Of a stretch of DNA of 64,000 nucleotides, positions 59,006 to 64,000 are shown piece by piece (positions within the stretch are counted from its first letter, which is position 1; the number at the start of each line of letters is the position of its first letter). This DNA is from CAVVKW01 sp963761705. GTDB taxonomy: Bacteria; Verrucomicrobiota; Verrucomicrobiia; Chthoniobacterales; JAATET01. Where the stretch lies: contig CAVXHK010000001.1 in the NCBI GenBank assembly GCA_963761705.1, forward strand, positions 930,001-994,000. The letters are read 5' to 3'. A program made the translations under genes and the position numbers. The notes under the pieces are model-generated. The model saw only the letters and a program-made list of their open reading frames with translations. It was not told the origin of the DNA and did no database searches.

Positions 59006-59942
59006 AGGCGCGGCGACAGAGGTCCTGGGCGGCTTCGGGCCAGGTGGGGTGCTGGAACGCGAAGCCGCTCCTGGTTAGGTGGCCGGGGATGACGTAGCGG
59101 CTTTTGAGGATGAGTTCGGTTTCGGTGCGGAGGGCGAGGGCGCCGAGTTCGAGCATCCATTTAGTGGCGGGGAGGCCGATGGGAATTCCGGCCGCCCGGC
59201 GGAGAGCACGCATGAAGCTGGCGTTGGGGATTGGGTTCGGGGCGGCGAGGTTGATGGCGCCGGTGAGGGAATCGTGATCGATGATCCAGCGGACGGCGGT
59301 TACGAAATCTTGCTCGTGGATCCAGGAGACGAACTGTTTGCCGTCGCCGGCGCGTCCGCCGAGGCCCACGCGGACGAGGGTGCGGAGAACGTCGAACGCG
59401 CCCCCGTCGTCGGGACTCATGATGATGGCGGAGCGGAGGAGGACCTTCCGGGTGCGGGGGGTGTCGGCTTCGTCGGTGGCGCGTTCCCACGCTTTCGCGA
59501 CGTCGAGGCTGAACTTCCACGTGTCGGGCAGGTTGGGTTCGTTGCCGCCGAGGATGCCGGTGGATTCATCGTTCGGGTCGTCGAAGCGGTGGGCGTAGAT
59601 GGTGGCGGTGCTGGATTGGAGCCAGACGCGGGGTGGGTTGGCGGCCCGGGCGATGGCTTGGCCGATGACGCGGGTGGATTCCACGCGGGAATCCATGATG
59701 AGGCGGCGGTTGGCCGGGTGGTAGCGGCAGTTGACGCTGCGCCCGGCGAGGTTGATGACCGCGTCGGCGGATTCGAGTTCCTGGGTCCACGGACCGAGGG
59801 TTTTTGCGTCCCATGGGATTATGCTCCAGGGGGCGGGGCGCGGGTTGCGGCTGAGGACGATGACCTCGTCGCCGCTGTCGTGGAGCGCGCGGGCGAGGAT
59901 GTGGCCGACTTGGCCGGTGCCGCCGGGGAGGATGATTTTCAT
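59004..59942 (-). CDS. TIGR01777 family epimerase (YfcH-like SDR)
   Basis: A 312-residue extended-SDR protein. The Rossmann start is MKIILPGGTGQVGHILARAL; INLAGRSVNCRYHPANRRL is typical of TIGR01777 (NLAGxxVxxRW-like), and the catalytic area and GLGGRAGDGKQFVSWIHEQD, then GAINLAAPNPIPN, confirm the family. The C-terminal DUF1731 part ends LTRSGFAFQHPTWPEA. Enzymatic role is not established in general. The stop codon abuts the RAYT repeat, so the last codon or two may have changed on insertion. The ATG at 59942 is clear. Confidence 0.9.
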   Translation of the reverse strand: MKIILPGGTGQVGHILARALHDSGDEVIVLSRNPRPAPWSIIPWDAKTLGPWTQELESADAVINLAGRSVNCRYHPANRRLIMDSRVESTRVIGQAIARAANPPRVWLQSSTATIYAHRFDDPNDESTGILGGNEPNLPDTWKFSLDVAKAWERATDEADTPRTRKVLLRSAIIMSPDDGGAFDVLRTLVRVGLGGRAGDGKQFVSWIHEQDFVTAVRWIIDHDSLTGAINLAAPNPIPNASFMRALRRAAGIPIGLPATKWMLELGALALRTETELILKSRYVIPGHLTRSGFAFQHPTWPEAAQDLCRRA

Positions 59943-60175
59943 GGGCGTTGGCGGGGAACGGGAGGTGAATGCGGGTTTACGTTTTGGCGTTTGGCGGATG
60001 GTTGCTGGGTGGTTGCAGGGGAGCGAATGATGGGGTCTTTTTTTCTCGGGGGGGCGTGGTTGGCGGGGCGGCCTTTGTTTTTGGGCGGTGGGGTGCACTT
60101 GCGTGCAGATTGTAACGGGCTGGAAGCCCGTTACGACACCCTGGAAGGGTGTGCTCCCCTGGTTGCGCTGTGCGC
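59943..60175. repeat. Intergenic region with GGCTGGAAGCC hairpins downstream of tyrS
   Basis: The 233-base gap between the tyrS stop and the TIGR01777 start contains, at about 60113-60164, the hairpins GGGCTGGAAGCCC and CCCTGGAAGGG, followed by GTGCTCCCCTGGTTG, matching the arrangement at 38110-38184. Further left it has G-rich plus-strand sequence (C-rich leader on the minus strand) that should hold the TIGR01777 promoter. No gene is visible. Confidence 0.55.
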
Positions 60176-61342
60176 TCAGGTGAGCCTGACGGCTCTTTTT
60201 TTGTCGAGTTTGAGGACGCCCAGGTCGTTCTCGGGGAGGGTGGCTTTGGGGTCGGTGACTTTTTCGCCCTTCCATTGGATGCTGCCGCCTTCGACGAGGC
60301 GGCGGGCTTCGCTGCGGGTGCGGGTGATCTGAAAGCAAGTGGCGTAGGCGGACACGACGAGGGAGACGATGTCGTTGGACTCCGCGGGGAGGGTGAACTC
60401 GGGGAGGTCGGCGCTGGCGAGGTCGCGTTGGCTGAAGCGGGTGTTGAAGTCGTCGAAGGCCGATTGGGCGGCGTCGGCGGAATGGAATCGCGTGACCAGG
60501 TGGCGGGCCAGGGATTTTTTGGCGTCCATGGGGTGGGCGCTGGTGTCGAGGGATTCGGCGAGGAGGAGGTTGTAGTAGTTCGGCATGACGGCATCGGGGA
60601 TGCTCATGATCTTGCCGAACATGTCGTTGGGGGCGTCGTTGACGCCGATGGAGTTACCGAGGCTCTTGCTCATCTTCTTCACGCCGTCGACGCCTTCGAT
60701 GATGGGGAGGAGCATGGCGACTTGCTGGGGCTGGTTTTCCTCCTTTTGGAGATCGCGACCGACGAGGATGTTGAAGAGCTGGTCGGTGCCGCCGAGTTCG
60801 ACGTCGGCCCGGATCATGACGGAATCCCAGCCTTGCATGATGGGGTACTGGATCTCGTGGGCGCGGACGGGTTGGCCGGAATCCAGGCGGTCGCGGAAGT
60901 CTTCGCGCTGGAGCATCTGCTGGAGGGTGACGCGGCTGTTGAGGCGGATGACCTCTTCGAAGGACATGATCTCGAACCACTCGCCGTTGAAGACGACTTT
61001 GGCTCGGTTGGTATCCAGAATTTTGAAGGCTTGCTCCTGGTAGGTGCGGGCGTTGGCGAGGACTTCGTCGTGGGTGAGCTGAGGGCGGGTGGCAGAGCGG
61101 CCGCTCGGGTCACCGATCATGGCGGTGAAGTCACCGATGATGAGGATGGCTTCGTGGCCGAGGTCCTGAAATTGCCGGAGTTTGGTGAGGCCGACGGAGT
61201 GACCGAGGTGGATGTCGGGAGCGGTGGGATCGACGCCGAGTTTGACGCGGAGGGGGCGGTTCTCGGTGAGTTTCTTGCGGAGTTCGGCTTCGGTGGTGAC
61301 TTGGGCGCAGTTGTTGGTGAGGGCGGAGAAGGCGTCAGACAT
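60176..61342 (-). CDS. tyrS: Tyrosyl-tRNA synthetase
   Basis: A 388-residue class I synthetase. The HIGH-type motif is APDIHLGHSVGL, the KMSKS motif is VKKMSKSLGNSIG, and the tyrosine pocket shows GGTDQLFNILVGRDLQ. The C-terminal S4-like RNA-binding domain (TRSEARRLVEGGSIQWKGEK) matches the TyrRS-II type seen in many Gram-negatives. The ATG at 61342 gives the normal length; the frame extends upstream into the neighbouring gene's end without family likeness. Confidence 0.96.
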   Translation of the reverse strand: MSDAFSALTNNCAQVTTEAELRKKLTENRPLRVKLGVDPTAPDIHLGHSVGLTKLRQFQDLGHEAILIIGDFTAMIGDPSGRSATRPQLTHDEVLANARTYQEQAFKILDTNRAKVVFNGEWFEIMSFEEVIRLNSRVTLQQMLQREDFRDRLDSGQPVRAHEIQYPIMQGWDSVMIRADVELGGTDQLFNILVGRDLQKEENQPQQVAMLLPIIEGVDGVKKMSKSLGNSIGVNDAPNDMFGKIMSIPDAVMPNYYNLLLAESLDTSAHPMDAKKSLARHLVTRFHSADAAQSAFDDFNTRFSQRDLASADLPEFTLPAESNDIVSLVVSAYATCFQITRTRSEARRLVEGGSIQWKGEKVTDPKATLPENDLGVLKLDKKRAVRLT

Positions 61343-61361
61343 CCGGTGGCGGGCGCGGGTT

Positions 61362-61926
61362 TTACGGTTGGGTCTCCTGGCCCTTGTTGAGCAGGGCGCG
61401 GACGTCGTCGATGGAGAGATCCTGGTCGAGATTATTGACGAAGCCCTGCATTTCCTGAGTCGATCCGCTCTGGCGGGCACGGGGGTCGAAGACGGCAAAT
61501 TCGCGGGGTTCGAGTGCGGTTGGGACGCGAGTGTCAACGAGGGCTCTCGCCTTCGCGGGTGTCGTAGCCGGTGGTCGCGTAGGCGTCGGTGTCAAACGTG
61601 TCGTCGGCGGCGCGGTCGGATTTCTGCGAGAGACGGTCAGTCGGCGCTTCGAAGACGGTCTTGCCGAACCAGGGATTCTTGATTCCGAAGAACGACTTGG
61701 TTTCGAATTTCTTGATCTCGGCGGACTTCACGCCGGAGTAGGCGGCGGCGTCGTAGGTTTTCGCCGAGAAGCCACTGGCTCCGCCGAAGGTCTTGTCCTG
61801 CATCTTATCGACGTCTCCGGAACGCAGTTTCATGAAACTGCGTTCGATCACCTTCTCCTGTTCCTGGGCCGGAGCGCTGGCGGCTAGGAGCAGGGACGCG
61901 AGAGCGGCGAGGGGAAGCGGTTTCAT
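61362..61926 (-). CDS. Small secreted hypothetical protein, frameshifted
   Basis: The first frame (start 61926) has a signal peptide (MKPLPLAALASLLLAASAPA) and a Lys/Asp-rich body (KTFGGASGFSAKTYDAAAYS, AEIKKFETKSFFGIKNPWFG). It stops at about 61534, soon after GYDTREGES. A second frame, shifted, continues with RALVDTRVPTALEPREFAVF, then ends with DLSIDDVRALLNKG. Together they make about 187 residues with a natural C-terminus. The shift lies near 61545-61560. No function is known. It precedes tyrS by 19 bases. Confidence 0.6.
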
Positions 61927-61960
61927 GACGCCGAGACTATGCGACCGGACAAGCGAGCGT

Positions 61961-62500
61961 TCAAGCGCCTTCCAGAGCGGTCGCGAGCGCGGAACGGCGG
62001 CGGGCGTGCTCGTCGTCGGAAATGACGGGGATGAGCCGGGTGGCCGGATCGTCGGGGACTTCGAGCCAGGAGCGGCAGCCGCCGTATTTTTTGAGGAGTT
62101 CGAGGGTCAGCGGCGGGTCGAGGCGGTGGACGCGGACGAAGGCGACGTGCACCCCGTCGGCGTCGTCGTAGTCGAAGCGTTCGTCCACGACAGATTCGCG
62201 CAGGACGTGGAGATCGCGGAGCCGGTGCGCGGCGGCGCGATCCGTCACGATGTCGGTCCAATCGATGGTGGCAGCGAATCGGAGGGAAATTTCGCCCGCC
62301 GGCGGATCGGGGACGAGCGTGTCGGGAGGCAGGGTGGTGCTCGTGAGCTGCTCGTGGAACCAGGTGGGGAAGAGCAGAAAGCGGTCGTGTTTAAACGCGA
62401 AGCCAGCGCGGCCCTCGGCGATGCCGCCTTTGCGGATGAGGACGCTCTGTTGGCCGGAGCCGAGGGCATCGCAGACGACGGCCCATTCTTTGAATGCCAT
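61961..62500 (-). CDS. DUF1802 family protein
   Basis: A 179-residue protein whose start MAFKEWAVVCDALGSGQQSV, then LIRKGGIAEGRAGFAFKHDR and FLLFPTWFHEQ, is characteristic of DUF1802. The rest (HVLRESVVDERFDYDDADGV, LEVPDDPATRLIPVISDDEH) fits the same family. Function is unknown. The ATG at 62500 is preferred; 62506 is two codons earlier. It is divergent from the PHP gene. Confidence 0.85.
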   Translation of the reverse strand: MAFKEWAVVCDALGSGQQSVLIRKGGIAEGRAGFAFKHDRFLLFPTWFHEQLTSTTLPPDTLVPDPPAGEISLRFAATIDWTDIVTDRAAAHRLRDLHVLRESVVDERFDYDDADGVHVAFVRVHRLDPPLTLELLKKYGGCRSWLEVPDDPATRLIPVISDDEHARRRSALATALEGA

Positions 62501-62565
62501 GATCATAGGCGTGGGAGCCTGATTCGGACTTTGCGCGTCGGGAAGGGGAAACGGTAGGTTCGGGG

Positions 62566-63264
62566 ATGCGCTATCGTTTTGATTTGCACGTTCATTCGTT
62601 TTTCTCGTCCGACGCGGCGAGTTCGCCCGAGTCGCTGGTCGCGGCGGCGAAGCGGCGGGGTTTGGACGGGATCGCGATCACGGATCACAACTCGTGCCGG
62701 GCGCAAGACTACTGTCTGGAGCGGGGGTTGATGAACGCGGACGGGACGGCGGTGGACGGTTTTCTCGTCACTCCGGGAGTCGAGGTGTCGACGGCGGACG
62801 GGCACCTGCTCTGCATCGGGGTGAAGCTTCCGGAAATGATCGGCGTCCCTGCGGTCGAGGTGGAGCGAGTCGTGCACGAGCTGGGGGGCGTGACGATCCC
62901 GGCGCATCCTTTCGACCGCTGGCGTGCGGGAATCCGGCCGGAGGTGCTCCGGCAGTTGAAGACGCCGGTGATTGAGGTCTTTAACGCGGCGGTGACGTCG
63001 CGAGGCTTCAACCTTCAGGCGCTGGAGCACGCCGAGGAGCTCGGTCTCGTCGGAACGGCGGCGAGTGACGCGCACCACGCGTCGGCGGTCGGCACTGCTG
63101 TCACGGCGTTTGAAATGGATTCACTCACGGTGGCGGATCTGCTGCGGGCGATCCCGACGGGTGGCGAGCGGGAGGAGCGGTACCTCTCGCGGCGGGAGGG
63201 ACTCAAGAAGCACTTCGGAAATTGGTTTCGCGTGTTCAATCCGGCACCGCGACCGGGCGCGTAG
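62566..63264 (+). CDS. PHP-domain metallophosphoesterase-like protein
   Basis: A 232-residue PHP-fold protein. Metal ligands are seen in FDLHVHSFFSSDA, AITDHNSC, VTPGVEVSTADGHLLCIG, TIPAHPFDRW and ASDAHHASAVG. Members without a polymerase domain hydrolyse small phosphoesters such as 3',5'-nucleotides or histidinol phosphate. The exact substrate is unknown. It is followed after 63 bases by a secreted protein gene. Confidence 0.9.
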   Translation: MRYRFDLHVHSFFSSDAASSPESLVAAAKRRGLDGIAITDHNSCRAQDYCLERGLMNADGTAVDGFLVTPGVEVSTADGHLLCIGVKLPEMIGVPAVEVERVVHELGGVTIPAHPFDRWRAGIRPEVLRQLKTPVIEVFNAAVTSRGFNLQALEHAEELGLVGTAASDAHHASAVGTAVTAFEMDSLTVADLLRAIPTGGEREERYLSRREGLKKHFGNWFRVFNPAPRPGA

Positions 63265-63327
63265 TTTTCACGCGGAGTTCACGCGCCGTTCATTCGACCT
63301 TCATGGTGGCGGGGCAGAGTCGGCGTT

Positions 63328-64000
63328 ATGAAAACCGCTCGACCCGCGCTCATCGCGCTTCTCACGCTCGCCGCCCCGTCGTTCGCCCAAGAGTCAGGTC
63401 AGGTGACGCTGCCGCTTGCCGAATTTCTCGCGCAGCGGCCCAAGGCAAGTGAAGCCGCGCCGCGACCGCCGGTCGCCTTCGCCCTGACGAGCGCTGAGGT
63501 CGAGCTGTCGATCGAGGCACGGGAGCTTCTGGGCAAAGCGCGATTCTCGATTGCGACGTTCGCGGAAGGCTGGCACGTGATCCCCCTGATCGGAGGCCCG
63601 GTCAACGCCGTTGCACCGGAGCCCGCCGATGCCGCGATCGTTGCCCACGACGGGATGTTGGCGCTGCTTTTCGAGGGCGTTGGGCGACGGGAGATCTCGA
63701 TCGATTTCACAGGCATCGCGGCGAAGGACGGGGCTGCTTGGCAAATCGATTTCCCGCCGATGGTTGCTGGGATTGTCCGGGTCGTCGAAACGCCCGAGGG
63801 TCAGGATGCCGTCGTCACCAGCGCGACGGCTCGGGTGCGCGCGGCGACCGCCTACCTCGCGACGGAATCAAGCCGGCTGCGGATCGAGCTGACGGCTACT
63901 CCGACGGGTCCGCCGCCGCGGGCGTTGCCAACGATCGTCGTCGATCGTGCGACGATTCCAAGGGCTGAATTTCGCACCCGCGTCGTGACCGATGGCTCGC
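63328..64000 (+). CDS. Secreted hypothetical protein, C-terminus outside window
   Basis: The frame opens at an ATG at 63328 with a signal peptide (MKTARPALIALLTLAAPSFA) and stays open to the window end, giving 224 residues. The mature part appears beta-rich (FALTSAEVELSIEARELLGK, ARFSIATFAEGWHVIPLIGG, TPTGPPPRALPTIVVDRATI). No family is recognised. A start at this ATG is supported by the signal peptide. Confidence 0.7.
   Translation, partial: MKTARPALIALLTLAAPSFAQESGQVTLPLAEFLAQRPKASEAAPRPPVAFALTSAEVELSIEARELLGKARFSIATFAEGWHVIPLIGGPVNAVAPEPADAAIVAHDGMLALLFEGVGRREISIDFTGIAAKDGAAWQIDFPPMVAGIVRVVETPEGQDAVVTSATARVRAATAYLATESSRLRIELTATPTGPPPRALPTIVVDRATIPRAEFRTRVVTDGS

Overview
The window reads as chromosomal DNA of a high-GC Gram-negative bacterium, most likely a verrucomicrobial (Opitutae-like) lineage. 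This rests on family content: outer-membrane, lipoprotein and AsmA-like genes, a PEP-CTERM protein, a TIGR03790-type secreted protein, DUF2851, DUF1802, an rplS-rnhB-yraN block and a single-chain glycyl-tRNA synthetase. It also rests on the style of the intergenic repeats. The phylum call is inference. I saw no rRNA, tRNA or CRISPR array.

Layout. 1-4457 (minus): a glycerol operon, glpF-glpK-glpD, followed by the start of a class III fructose-1,6-bisphosphatase cut by the window edge. 4688-6654: envelope proteins. 6714-12648 (plus): a tight arsenosugar-type cluster made of a TIGR04283-like glycosyltransferase, a DUF547 lipoprotein, a second radical SAM enzyme of unknown role, ArsM, an aquaglyceroporin and ArsS. 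12821-25493: trhO, secreted hypotheticals, rnhA, htpG, ruvA, an ATP-grasp-like protein, yraN, rnhB and rplS. 25505-33872 (minus): a sensor/hybrid-kinase pair, argF (frameshifted), a second hybrid kinase and a CBS-domain family II pyrophosphatase. 33965-35457: a zinc peptidase and thiD. 35531-41756 (minus): an unsaturated-uronate operon (XRE-cupin regulator, GH88, KdgF-like cupin, Gfo/Idh/MocA oxidoreductase, SDR, KDPG aldolase, KDG kinase) behind a clear promoter and inverted-repeat operator. 41849-47560: glyS, DUF2851, a frameshifted TIGR03790 gene and a metallo-hydrolase. 47685-49492 (plus): an ars operon (arsR, arsC, DUF6428, arsC) with no efflux pump in view. 49551-55210: a P1/S1 nuclease, MFS transporter, glycosyltransferase, lipoproteins and a PEP-CTERM protein. 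55670-59005: a mobile-element island (IS110 transposase, IS4-type remnant, RAYT gene with its flanking inverted repeats). 59004-64000: TIGR01777, tyrS, DUF1802, PHP and a truncated secreted protein.

How the genes fit together. Two arsenic loci about 35 kb apart look complementary: one reduces arsenate under ArsR control, the other methylates arsenite and builds arsenosugars. ArsM and the DUF6428 protein both end in exactly the same CC-X5-CC tail. The uronate operon supplies a continuous route from unsaturated uronyl oligosaccharides to pyruvate and glyceraldehyde-3-phosphate. The glycerol operon leads into gluconeogenesis through fbp.

Quality note. Four genes (argF, the hybrid kinase at 25.5-27.4 kb, the TIGR03790 gene and a small secreted protein at 61.4-61.9 kb) carry single frameshifts that break otherwise normal proteins. 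Assembly indels are the simplest explanation, but raw reads would be needed to tell. Most convergent gene junctions hold inverted repeats, and many minus-strand operon genes have G-poor leaders without a Shine-Dalgarno sequence.
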